Below are positions 14,444 to 20,386 of a stretch of DNA of 37,240 nt, in pieces. Every line of letters starts with the position of its first letter. Position 1 is the stretch's first letter. Origin of the DNA: a virus; the IMG/VR virus record IMGVR_UViG_3300049629_000421, positions 1-37,240 of that record; one strand, written 5' to 3'. Below the pieces are notes generated by a model. That model searched no databases and was not told the origin of the DNA. It was given only the letters and a program-made list of their open reading frames with translations. Position numbers and translations under genes: made by a program.

Positions 14444-14653
14444 ATGGCACAATTAACAAACATAAGAAACATTGAAGTAGGCGATACAATAGTTTTGACT
14501 TACAATAGCGGTTCAACTAAAAACATGCTAGTTACTAGAGTTGAGGCCAAAAGTTGGTATTCAGGTATTAGTCGTAATAGTTATGGTACTCTTGAAAGAT
14601 TATTAAATAATTCAGGCGATATTGTAAAGTCAGAAATAATTAAAGGCAATTAA
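14444..14653 (+). CDS. First rightward gene, small unknown protein (69 aa)
   Basis: Starts MAQLTNIRNI after an A-rich leader; the frame extends upstream to 14393 but that region is promoter. Beta-rich: VGDTIVLTYNSGS, LVTRVEAKSWYSG, with a basic tail. It has its own promoter and terminator (14690-14711), so it is a single-gene transcript unless read through. Not recognised. Confidence 0.7.
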   Translation: MAQLTNIRNIEVGDTIVLTYNSGSTKNMLVTRVEAKSWYSGISRNSYGTLERLLNNSGDIVKSEIIKGN

Positions 14654-14689
14654 AGATAAAAATCCCACAGTATTCGTACAGGGTTGACA

Positions 14690-14711
14690 GGCTGGAAAGA
14701 CAGCCATTTTT
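14690..14711 (+). terminator. Intrinsic terminator
   Basis: GGCTG (14690-14694), loop GAAAGA, CAGCC (14701-14705), then ATTTTTT. Placed 36 nt after the first rightward gene. Confidence 0.65.
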
Positions 14712-14735
14712 TACTAACATTCTAAAACAAACAAA

Positions 14736-14858
14736 ATGAACAACGAACAAGACTTCAACGAATCAGAAAACCAAATCCTAGACCTATCATTGGCAGTTAC
14801 AATGATAGCACTCGGAGTATTTAGCTTATGTACAATTATTTACACTTTAATCTCATAA
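14736..14858 (+). CDS. 40-aa single-span membrane peptide
   Basis: ATG 14736, TAA 14856-14858. Charged N-terminal ~15 residues (NNEQDFNESENQ), then a hydrophobic span from ~15 to 39 (LSLAVTMIALGVFSL...). Two nucleotides separate it from the next ATG, so they are likely co-expressed. Not recognised. Confidence 0.5.
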   Translation: MNNEQDFNESENQILDLSLAVTMIALGVFSLCTIIYTLIS

Positions 14859-14860
14859 CC

Positions 14861-15103
14861 ATGTACCACATAAAAGACACCAAGGTGATTGCCACCGCAA
14901 AGCAACACAACTGCACACTATTTGAATCTATTGCTATTCTTAGTGCTGATGAATGCGATATAACCCCTTATGAAATGCCACTATACATGGCATATTTCAA
15001 TGATAATATGAAAAATGGTCTTACATACATGGATGCAATAGAAAAAGCACTAAAGGCTATTATATTGAATGTTGAACTGGTTAATAAGATTTTGTGGAAT
15101 TAA
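14861..15103 (+). CDS. Small unknown protein next to the cassette array (80 aa)
   Basis: ATG 14861 (MYHIKDTKV); the longer frame from 14828 would overlap the 40-aa gene. Mixed composition, with FESIAILSADECD and YMDAIEKALKAI helices. Its TAA stop is part of the first attC-like site (15100-15104), but no matching 5' boundary is found upstream, so it may be a resident gene at the array's left edge rather than a cassette. Not recognised. Confidence 0.6.
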   Translation: MYHIKDTKVIATAKQHNCTLFESIAILSADECDITPYEMPLYMAYFNDNMKNGLTYMDAIEKALKAIILNVELVNKILWN

Positions 15104-15197
15104 CGGTTCGGGGCTTGGCGAAGTGGCTGCTTTTAAGAACTTCTGAATTGAAAACAAATGCTGATAGCAGCCATTTTTGTTAGGTGCTGTTATAAGC
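15100..15197 (+). repeat. attC-like site 1
   Basis: Left box TTAAC at 15100-15104 includes the preceding gene's stop codon; right box GTTATAAGC at 15189-15197. Inner arms TGGCTGC (15124-15130) and GCAGCCA (15167-15173) pair; the outer arms are degenerate. A second GTTAGGTGC sits at 15179-15187, in the place where the other sites have their arm. The weakest of the sites. Confidence 0.6.
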
Positions 15198-15213
15198 TGT
15201 AAAAATTACGGAT

Positions 15214-15360
15214 ATGAAAGACAAAAAATCAATTGAATACGCACTTTTAGTATTTGCATTAACTACAATTATGTGGTGTACTGCATTTGCTTGGATGATT
15301 GGTAAAATAGATAAAGACTATAAGCACAGAATAGAAATTTTGGAGCAGAAATGCAAGTAA
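15214..15360 (+). CDS. Cassette 1: 48-aa single-span membrane protein
   Basis: ATG 15214, TAA 15358-15360. Residues 1-8 are charged, ~9-30 hydrophobic (YALLVFALTTIMWCTAFAW), then a basic/acidic tail HRIEILEQKCK that could form a short coiled coil inside the cell. The frame fills its cassette from 17 nt after the right box of site 1 to 9 nt before the left box of site 2. Not recognised; toxin-like or phage-exclusion peptides are possible but unsupported. Confidence 0.6.
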   Translation: MKDKKSIEYALLVFALTTIMWCTAFAWMIGKIDKDYKHRIEILEQKCK

Positions 15361-15368
15361 TTTTTATT

Positions 15369-15503
15369 GCTTATAACGTTAAAGCATTGGCGAAGGCAGG
15401 GAATTTTAGCACAACTGCCGAACCAAGTATAAAAGTTTAATAGTGCTACCATTGTTGAAAGTAGAACGTCTGCCCTGCTTTTGCCAATGCAATGTTGTAG
15501 GCA
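15369..15503 (+). repeat. attC-like site 2
   Basis: Left box GCTTATAAC (15369-15377) and right box GTTGTAGGCA (15494-15503). Eighteen-base arms 15384-15401 and 15473-15490 are complementary except for two G-T-type mismatches (GCGAAGGC vs GCTTTTGC). The central 70 bp is not conserved. Confidence 0.78.
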
Positions 15504-15560
15504 GTGCTTTTAAGTCTTAAATAATGGTTTGAGCGACCTTAAAAAACTCAATAAATAATT

Positions 15561-15785
15561 ATGGATATGTCAATAACAGAAAACGAAAAAGTATCACTTA
15601 AATATTTTGAGTGGTTAGGCTACAAAAATGTAAATGGTGCATTAGTAAAAGAAAATTACGAAGGAGAGGTGCAATTTTATGATGGTAATTTTTGGTATTG
15701 TATCGACAATAAAGCTGTCAAAAAACTTGAAATTGAAAAAGACTTTAATAACATCTATTTAAAGTTGAAGTATGGCAAAAATTAA
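15561..15785 (+). CDS. Cassette 2, first gene: small unknown protein (74 aa)
   Basis: ATG 15561; a second in-frame ATG lies two codons later. Aromatic-rich: LKYFEWLGYKNVNG, FYDGNFWYCIDNKA. Overlaps the next gene by 14 nt, showing a two-gene cassette with coupled translation. Not recognised. Confidence 0.65.
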   Translation: MDMSITENEKVSLKYFEWLGYKNVNGALVKENYEGEVQFYDGNFWYCIDNKAVKKLEIEKDFNNIYLKLKYGKN

Positions 15786-16089
15786 GTTTATAAAAGACGT
15801 TGATATATTATCTTCAAAATTCTCAATTGTGTGGGATAAAACAACCGATGGTGGTTCTTTTAGTTGGAATGATAGCAAAATTACTGTTGGTATAAAATCA
15901 TACTCAAAAGACCCACTTTATACAATGCAAGTATTATCACACGAAATAATGGAAGTAATATTAGTAGGAATGGGTGCAAGGTTTTCAAATAGTAGAACTG
16001 GCGATAATTATTTGTTTAATTTTTGCCACCAAACTTTTGAAAATGCAATACAAATACATACTCAAACTTTTAATAAGTTTCTATTATGA
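15772..16089 (+). CDS. Cassette 2, second gene: HExxE-type possible metalloprotease-like protein
   Basis: 105 aa. LSHEIMEVILVGMG (residues ~46-60) resembles the zinc-binding helix of small metallopeptidases (HExxH), with Glu in place of the second His. A later FCHQTFE could supply another ligand. Residues 1-45 are beta-rich. Stop is 17 nt before attC-like site 3. Activity uncertain; the family is not securely recognised. Confidence 0.6.
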   Translation: MAKIKFIKDVDILSSKFSIVWDKTTDGGSFSWNDSKITVGIKSYSKDPLYTMQVLSHEIMEVILVGMGARFSNSRTGDNYLFNFCHQTFENAIQIHTQTFNKFLL

Positions 16090-16105
16090 GTATGTGTCGC
16101 TACAT

Positions 16106-16195
16106 TGCCTACAACGTTATCGGGCTTGGCGAAGTGGCTTTTGTGCGTTGGCTTGTGTGTCGGAAAGCCATTTTGCCAAACCCGTGTTATATGAA
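16106..16195 (+). repeat. attC-like site 3
   Basis: Left box TGCCTACAAC (16106-16115); right box GTTATATGAA (16186-16195). The 21-base arms 16121-16141 and 16164-16184 are complementary except for three G-T-type mismatches. At 90 bp it is the most compact and clearest site. Confidence 0.82.
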
Positions 16196-16262
16196 GTGCC
16201 GACTTGTTTAGCAGGATGTTCAATTGGAACACTAAACAGAAAAACAAAAAGAAAAAAAAGCG

Positions 16263-16490
16263 ATGGAAAAAATAAAAGAAAAAGCAATTGAATTGATTGA
16301 TAAGTTTAAACCTTTATGCGGAGGTTATAACGGAGGTAAAATAAATAAAGATTTTGCTAAGAAGTCAGCAATAATTGCGGTTAATGAAATAATTGCAGCC
16401 ATACCAACTCAACCAAGCACAAATGAAACTGAAAGACTTGATGCTATAATGTTTTGGATTAATGTTAAACAAGAAATAGAAAATATATGA
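16263..16490 (+). CDS. Cassette 3, gene 1: small unknown protein (75 aa)
   Basis: ATG 16263. Charged helical N-terminus (KIKEKAIELIDKFKPL), a Gly-rich loop (CGGYNGGK), and a helix with AVNEIIAAIPTQPS. This style is common for small Bacteroidota phage and prophage proteins. Its stop overlaps the next start (ATGA). Function unknown. Confidence 0.68.
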   Translation: MEKIKEKAIELIDKFKPLCGGYNGGKINKDFAKKSAIIAVNEIIAAIPTQPSTNETERLDAIMFWINVKQEIENI

Positions 16491-16735
16491 AAACAGCAGT
16501 AGATTGGTTAATAGAACAATTAACTCCTTCAATATCGTTGCAACAAAAACATATTGATGAATTAAAAGAGAAAGCTAAAGAAATGGAGAAAGGTCAAATA
16601 GTCGATGCAGGAGTTTTTTCATTTCAACTAAATGATAAAACGCCTTACGGAATGGAATATCTAAGCAAGCTTGATAATGCAATTTCAAATGCTGTGTATT
16701 ATTATAATGAAACTTATAACAAACAAAATAAATAA
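16487..16735 (+). CDS. Cassette 3, gene 2: small helical protein (82 aa)
   Basis: Starts MKTAVDWLIEQL, an opening I associate with a frequent small-protein type in Bacteroidota phages and prophages, followed by a charged coiled coil (HIDELKEKAKEMEKGQ) and a Tyr-rich end. Overlaps gene 1 by 4 nt. Function unknown. Confidence 0.68.
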   Translation: MKTAVDWLIEQLTPSISLQQKHIDELKEKAKEMEKGQIVDAGVFSFQLNDKTPYGMEYLSKLDNAISNAVYYYNETYNKQNK

Positions 16736-16736
16736 C

Positions 16737-16994
16737 ATGGAAACAAATAACGAATTAAAAACACCAACACAACACATGATGATATGGGTGTTGCAAAACT
16801 TTGAAAAGGAGTTAGAAAACGATATTGATAAAGACAAGTCGCTTGATGAAATATTTGATGAAACACTAACTTTTGAGCAACGAAAAATGAAAGAGTTTTT
16901 TGTGGCAGGAATATTTAAAGGTAAACAGAATATAGATTTTGACTTAGATGAAGAATTTAAAAAGTTTTACTCAAAATTATTCCCAGAAGAATAA
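16737..16994 (+). CDS. Cassette 3, gene 3: acidic small protein (85 aa)
   Basis: ATG 16737 (METNNELKTP); the frame extends upstream to 16671 but that would overlap gene 2. Strongly acidic with DIDKDKSLDEIFDETLTF and ends KLFPEE. Follows gene 2 by one base. Function unknown. Confidence 0.65.
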   Translation: METNNELKTPTQHMMIWVLQNFEKELENDIDKDKSLDEIFDETLTFEQRKMKEFFVAGIFKGKQNIDFDLDEEFKKFYSKLFPEE

Positions 16995-17020
16995 AATTAC
17001 ATAAATAAAAAATATCAAAA

Positions 17021-17383
17021 ATGAAAGCAAGCGAATTAAGAATTGGAAATTTTGTTTATGTTAGTGATAATGAAACTAATATAATATTTAAAGAAATTAC
17101 TCCAATAAACATACATAATTTAATGCACTTAACAGGATGGGATAAATCTCCTATCGATATTGAATTTGAACCAATACCATTAACAGAAGAATGGTTATTA
17201 AAATTGGCATTTAAAAAAGATGGAACAAACGCTATTTTTTGGACTTTAAACAATGTTGATGTTTGGGAATTAAATGGAGTATTTGCGAATGATTTAGATT
17301 TACCTATTCAATACATTCATCAATTACAAAACTTATACTTTGCATTAACTGGTAAAGAATTAGACTATGAAGAAGATTTTTAA
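17021..17383 (+). CDS. Cassette 3, gene 4: conserved Bacteroidota phage-type protein (120 aa)
   Basis: The layout MKASELRIGNFVYV at the start, EPIPLTEEWLLKLAF in the middle and YIHQLQNLYFALTGKEL near the end matches a protein type I recognise as common in Bacteroidota phages and prophages, without known function. Its presence inside a cassette suggests the array includes ordinary phage genes. It is the last of four genes in the longest cassette. Confidence 0.72.
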   Translation: MKASELRIGNFVYVSDNETNIIFKEITPINIHNLMHLTGWDKSPIDIEFEPIPLTEEWLLKLAFKKDGTNAIFWTLNNVDVWELNGVFANDLDLPIQYIHQLQNLYFALTGKELDYEEDF

Positions 17384-17452
17384 AAGTGCGGTGGCTTTTT
17401 TCTTTTTGTTTTTCCTTCACGGAACTTCAATTGGAAACGGTCAGCAAGGCAT

Positions 17453-17577
17453 TTCATATAACGGTTTGCAGATTGGCGTTGTTGCCACAAATGTTTAATT
17501 GAAACACTAAATTTAATAATATGGAAAATGATAATTTGAAAACGGAAAGCAATAACGCCAATGTGCTGTTAGGTGCA
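17453..17577 (+). repeat. attC-like site 4, containing the start codon of the next gene
   Basis: Left box TTCATATAAC (17453-17462); right box GTTAGGTGCA (17568-17577). Arms 17468-17483 and 17551-17566 are complementary except for two mismatches. The centre contains the ATG (17521) of the methyltransferase frame, which then reads through the arm and the right box. Confidence 0.72.
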
Positions 17578-18198
17578 GTGCCTTCTGTGGTGTATAATGA
17601 GGATTGTGTAGAGGGTTTAAAACGCTTTTCTGATAATCATTTTGACCTTGCGATAGTTGACCCACCATACGGATTAGGTAAAAGAACTACTGATGGTGGA
17701 AGCAAGAAAAACACACAAACTAAATTTATGGAGGATATTCGTAGAAGTAATTGGGATGATAATGTGCCGACTGCCGAATATTGGAAACAGCTATTTAGAG
17801 TATCTAAAAATCAAATTGTGTGGGGTGGCAATTACTTTGGACTTCCTGCACATAGAACATTCATTGTATGGGATAAAATGACCTATGTGCCAACTATGAG
17901 CCAAATAGAACAGGCCTGGACTTCATTTGATAGCCCAGCAAGGCTTTATAAAATAAATAGCAATAATGCTAATAGAATACACCCAACTGAAAAGCCTGTT
18001 GCATTATACAAAAGGCTATTAAATGAATATGCAAAGGAAGGCGATTTGATTTTAGATACACACTTGGGAAGCGGTGCGAATAGAATTGCTTGTGCTGAAA
18101 TGAAATTTAGTTTTGTGGGTTTTGAATTAGATAAAATTTACTATGAAAAACAAGAAAAGCGTTTTAAAAATTTTGTCAGCCAACTCCGAATGTTTTAG
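17521..18198 (+). CDS. Cassette 4: DNA N6-adenine/N4-cytosine methyltransferase
   Basis: 225 aa from ATG 17521. DPPY at residues 47-50 and the SAM-binding DTHLGSGANRIA near residue 180 give the beta-class order. It is a paralogue of the enzyme at 5416-6129, with shared blocks DLAIVDPPYG, LFRVSKNQIVWG and LDTHLGSG. Residues 1-16 are encoded by the preceding attC-like site and residues 17-19 by the junction box; the alignable part begins at about residue 24 (VYNEDC). In-frame GTG codons from 17578 could be the original start. So the N-terminus may have been gained on insertion. No restriction enzyme is adjacent; protection of phage DNA is likely. Confidence 0.85.
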   Translation: MENDNLKTESNNANVLLGAVPSVVYNEDCVEGLKRFSDNHFDLAIVDPPYGLGKRTTDGGSKKNTQTKFMEDIRRSNWDDNVPTAEYWKQLFRVSKNQIVWGGNYFGLPAHRTFIVWDKMTYVPTMSQIEQAWTSFDSPARLYKINSNNANRIHPTEKPVALYKRLLNEYAKEGDLILDTHLGSGANRIACAEMKFSFVGFELDKIYYEKQEKRFKNFVSQLRMF

Positions 18199-18213
18199 GG
18201 TGTCCGCTGGCAT

Positions 18214-18349
18214 TGCACCTAACGTTGAGCATATACGAAGGCAGGGCTTTGAAATACAAAAGCTCGTTTACTTCCGAAAGTTCAACCAACGTACAAAAGC
18301 TGAAAGTTTGCACTTCTGCCCTGCTTTTGTATATGTATTGTTGGCAGTA
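18214..18349 (+). repeat. attC-like site 5
   Basis: Left box TGCACCTAAC (18214-18223); right box GTTGGCAGTA (18340-18349). Arms 18229-18247 and 18318-18336 are complementary except for a few G-T-type mismatches. Shares the core GCGAAGGCAGGG-like/CCCTGCTTTTG motif with sites 2 and 6. Confidence 0.78.
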
Positions 18350-18384
18350 GTGCGGTTTATTAAACACAAATTAAATTTTAAAAT

Positions 18385-18765
18385 ATGCAACCAAAAGAGT
18401 TTTTAAAAAAGAGAAAGTTCTATCAAGACGAACTTAAAAAGTTCCAAAAGCAAGTAGATATTGCTTATACTAAAATAGTAAATGAATTTATTAAAGAAAA
18501 TTCACCTGTCAAAAATTTAAAAGTTTATGAGCTTTTAGAAAATGGGATTAGACGAAAGGGGTTTAAGCGATTTATTATTTACACGCAAGAAGTTAGCATA
18601 TTTAGTAAAAATCCAATGATTAGAGTTGGTGGGTGGTGGTTAGACAAAAATAATATTCCTAAAAAATGGGATAATATGACTGTTTATGGTGTTGGTAATC
18701 CTGCAAAATTTGTTTTATCAGAAAGTCAAGAAAATGAAAACCATCCTGATAGTGTCGATAAGTAG
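18385..18765 (+). CDS. Cassette 5: unknown protein with coiled-coil N-terminus (126 aa)
   Basis: ATG 18385. Residues 1-40 form a Lys-rich helix (FLKKRKFYQDELKKFQKQVD); the rest looks globular, with aromatic and Gly patches (IRVGGWWLDKN, MTVYGVGNPAKF) and an acidic tail. No signal, membrane span or catalytic motif seen. Single-gene cassette; stop 3 nt before the next left box. Not recognised. Confidence 0.65.
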   Translation: MQPKEFLKKRKFYQDELKKFQKQVDIAYTKIVNEFIKENSPVKNLKVYELLENGIRRKGFKRFIIYTQEVSIFSKNPMIRVGGWWLDKNNIPKKWDNMTVYGVGNPAKFVLSESQENENHPDSVDK

Positions 18766-18768
18766 CAT

Positions 18769-18905
18769 TACTGCCAACGGATTAGGGCTTTGCGAAGGCA
18801 GGGCTTCAAGGCACAAAAGTTCAAATTTAGCACAATGTTTAATAGTAGTACAAATGTTCAATAAACCACTAATGCCCTGCTTTTGCAAAACCCTTGTTAT
18901 GGGCA
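18769..18905 (+). repeat. attC-like site 6
   Basis: Left box TACTGCCAAC (18769-18778); right box GTTATGGGCA (18896-18905). Twenty-one-base arms 18784-18804 and 18874-18894 complementary with three G-T-type mismatches; the intervening 69 bp is AT-rich and unique. Confidence 0.8.
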
Positions 18906-18936
18906 GTTGCTTTCGTGGTGTTCAAAATTTTAAGTA

Positions 18937-19695
18937 ATGATTTTAAGAAGATTAGGTAATAAACAAATGATTGCAGATGATATAGTAAAGCACTTTCCGC
19001 AACACACTATTTACATTGAATTGTTTTTTGGTGCAGGAGGAATATTTTTTAATAAACCAAAAGCAAAATTTAACATCTGTAATGATATTGATGAGGATGT
19101 GATAAACCTTTACGATGTTGTAAAGGAACGAAAAGCAGAACTTGTTGAAGCACTTGAAACAACACCTGTACACGATACAATTTATAAGCGTTGGAAAAAG
19201 GAAAAAGAAACAGAACCAATAATGAAAGCAGTAAGATTTTTATTCCTATCGAATTATAGTTATATGGGTAGTGGTTCATTAAGGTTTGGTGCTGATTACA
19301 GCGTAAAAACATTGCTAAATAACTGTATGGCTTTATCATTTGACAATTACGATGTAAAATTTACGAATACGGATTTTAGAAGTGTAATAAAAAAAATAGC
19401 TTGGAGAGATGAAGATGAAAAAACAAGGGCTTTTGTTTATGCAGACCCGCCATATTTAGGAACATCTGGAAACTATGATAATTTTTCAGAGCAGGACACA
19501 TCCGATTTATTTCAATTGCTTGTAGAAAGTAAATTGAAGTTTGCAATAAGTGAATTTAATAACGACTTTGTAACACATCTTGCAAAAGACTATAATCTGA
19601 ATATAATTGTAATAGGAGAAAGAAACAATTTAAGAAATCGTAGGACAGAAATATTAATAACGAATTATGAAAAACAAAAAGGGCTTTTCGATTAG
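18937..19695 (+). CDS. Cassette 6: Dam-type (D12 class) adenine DNA methyltransferase
   Basis: 252 aa. Motif order is alpha class: SAM-binding YIELFFGAGGIFF near residues 28-40, then catalytic ADPPYLGTSGNY near residue 168. The N-terminal RRLGNKQMIADDI is the usual lead-in of D12 enzymes (RYxGGKxxI...). It methylates adenine N6, recognition sequence unknown. No endonuclease is adjacent, so it is an orphan, probably anti-restriction. Size is close to the family's usual 250-300 aa. It fills the last cassette, 31 nt after its left boundary. Confidence 0.9.
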   Translation: MILRRLGNKQMIADDIVKHFPQHTIYIELFFGAGGIFFNKPKAKFNICNDIDEDVINLYDVVKERKAELVEALETTPVHDTIYKRWKKEKETEPIMKAVRFLFLSNYSYMGSGSLRFGADYSVKTLLNNCMALSFDNYDVKFTNTDFRSVIKKIAWRDEDEKTRAFVYADPPYLGTSGNYDNFSEQDTSDLFQLLVESKLKFAISEFNNDFVTHLAKDYNLNIIVIGERNNLRNRRTEILITNYEKQKGLFD

Positions 19696-19713
19696 CAGGG
19701 TGTTTCCTGCAAT

Positions 19714-19723
19714 TGCCCATAAC
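19714..19723 (+). repeat. attC-like half-site closing the array
   Basis: TGCCCATAAC complements the 5' boundary of cassette 6 (GTTATGGGCA). No arms or right box follow; the sequence continues TACTCGCTACAACC into the next gene. The last site is therefore truncated or was lost at the phage junction. Confidence 0.65.
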
Positions 19724-19743
19724 TACTCGCTACAACCACCACC

Positions 19744-19947
19744 ATGATACAAGTCATTCATAAACAACCTTTTGTATTCCAGTACGAAAATGAGCAATAC
19801 GAATTTGTAAAGCCTTATTACTTGATGCCGAAAGATGATTTTAAGTTGATAAAAGCTAAAGTTAAAGGCTCAACTCTAGGGTGGCAAATAGGCAATAATT
19901 TTCTATCTTACAACGAAATAAAAAAAGAATATAAAAAAAAGTATTAA
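19744..19947 (+). CDS. Small unknown protein (67 aa)
   Basis: ATG 19744. Starts MIQVIHKQPFVFQYENEQYEF, then KPYYLMPKDDFKL and a Lys-rich end. First gene after the cassette array, probably resident phage DNA. Not recognised. Confidence 0.6.
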   Translation: MIQVIHKQPFVFQYENEQYEFVKPYYLMPKDDFKLIKAKVKGSTLGWQIGNNFLSYNEIKKEYKKKY

Positions 19948-19958
19948 ATTTGCATATC

Positions 19959-20201
19959 ATGTACGAACAAATCAGAGAAGAATTTAAACCATTATTCGTC
20001 AAAGCTAACTTAGACTTTGACATAGCCTACAACAACGCTTACAACCAACATGGATATAAACCAGACGTAGTACGCAACGTTTTACAAGCTATTTTAGATA
20101 ATTACTATCTAAGTAAGGCTACTACCAAAGGTGGTCGTATTGGTCGGTTTCTCGCTCGTATAGCATCAATTATTTTACCATTTATAAAGATTAAGAAATG
20201 A
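19959..20201 (+). CDS. Small basic protein, unknown (80 aa)
   Basis: ATG 19959 (MYEQIREEF); a TTG three codons upstream overlaps a TAAATTTG -7-like box (19945-19952) and is less likely. The C-terminal ~25 residues (GGRIGRFLARIASIILPFIKIKK) are basic and amphipathic/hydrophobic, as in membrane-active peptides; given the endolysin gene downstream it could help lysis. Inference only. Stop overlaps the next start by 4 nt. Confidence 0.6.
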   Translation: MYEQIREEFKPLFVKANLDFDIAYNNAYNQHGYKPDVVRNVLQAILDNYYLSKATTKGGRIGRFLARIASIILPFIKIKK

Positions 20202-20386
20202 GTGAAAGAAAATATGAAATAATCCCACATGAATCTTTTAAACAAGTAGAAGAATTAACTACTTGTATGGCTGAATTATTACGAATACATGAAAAGTTTA
20301 AATTACTTGGAATAGATTTAGATGAATGTATTAATGTCGAAAAACTAGAATTACAAATAGATAAAAAAATAAGTTCAATTATATGA
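20198..20386 (+). CDS. Small helical protein, unknown (62 aa)
   Basis: Overlaps the genes on both sides by 4 nt, so part of a tight translational unit with the endolysin candidate. Acidic, helical (QVEELTTCMAELLRIHEKF). No membrane span. Not recognised. Confidence 0.6.
   Translation: MSERKYEIIPHESFKQVEELTTCMAELLRIHEKFKLLGIDLDECINVEKLELQIDKKISSII

Larger units (their letters stand above)
15100..19723 (+). mobile_element. Integron-like gene cassette array without integrase (CALIN-like)
   Basis: Seven attC-like boundaries (six palindromic sites plus one half-site) delimit six cassettes, all in the plus orientation, opposite to most of the phage. In each cassette the 5' boundary is complementary to the 3' boundary of the same cassette: GTTATAAGC/GCTTATAAC; GTTGTAGGCA/TGCCTACAAC; GTTATATGAA/TTCATATAAC; GTTAGGTGCA/TGCACCTAAC; GTTGGCAGTA/TACTGCCAAC; GTTATGGGCA/TGCCCATAAC. 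In the last five the match resumes after one G/A difference at position 11 and continues with TGC or TTGC. No integrase is present; insertion would need one supplied by a host. Confidence 0.75.

Noticed and set aside
14690-14711. Hairpin after the first rightward gene as another attC-like site
   Set aside because: It has no AAC/GTT boxes or long arms and ends in T6, so it is a plain terminator.
15974-16291. Open frame of 105 codons on the plus strand across attC-like site 3
   Set aside because: It overlaps the HEIME gene in another frame and then reads through the palindrome; protein-like features are absent.
18143-18406. Open frame of 87 codons across attC-like site 5
   Set aside because: It starts inside the methyltransferase gene and translates the palindrome; it is a by-product of the repeat.
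18686-18937. Open frame of 83 codons across attC-like site 6
   Set aside because: Overlaps cassette 5's gene and the palindrome and ends at the Dam-type start; no coding character.
15100-19723. Transposon or group II intron origin of the repeated palindromes
   Set aside because: No transposase, reverse transcriptase or target duplications are present, and the within-cassette complementarity is specific to integron-type cassettes.
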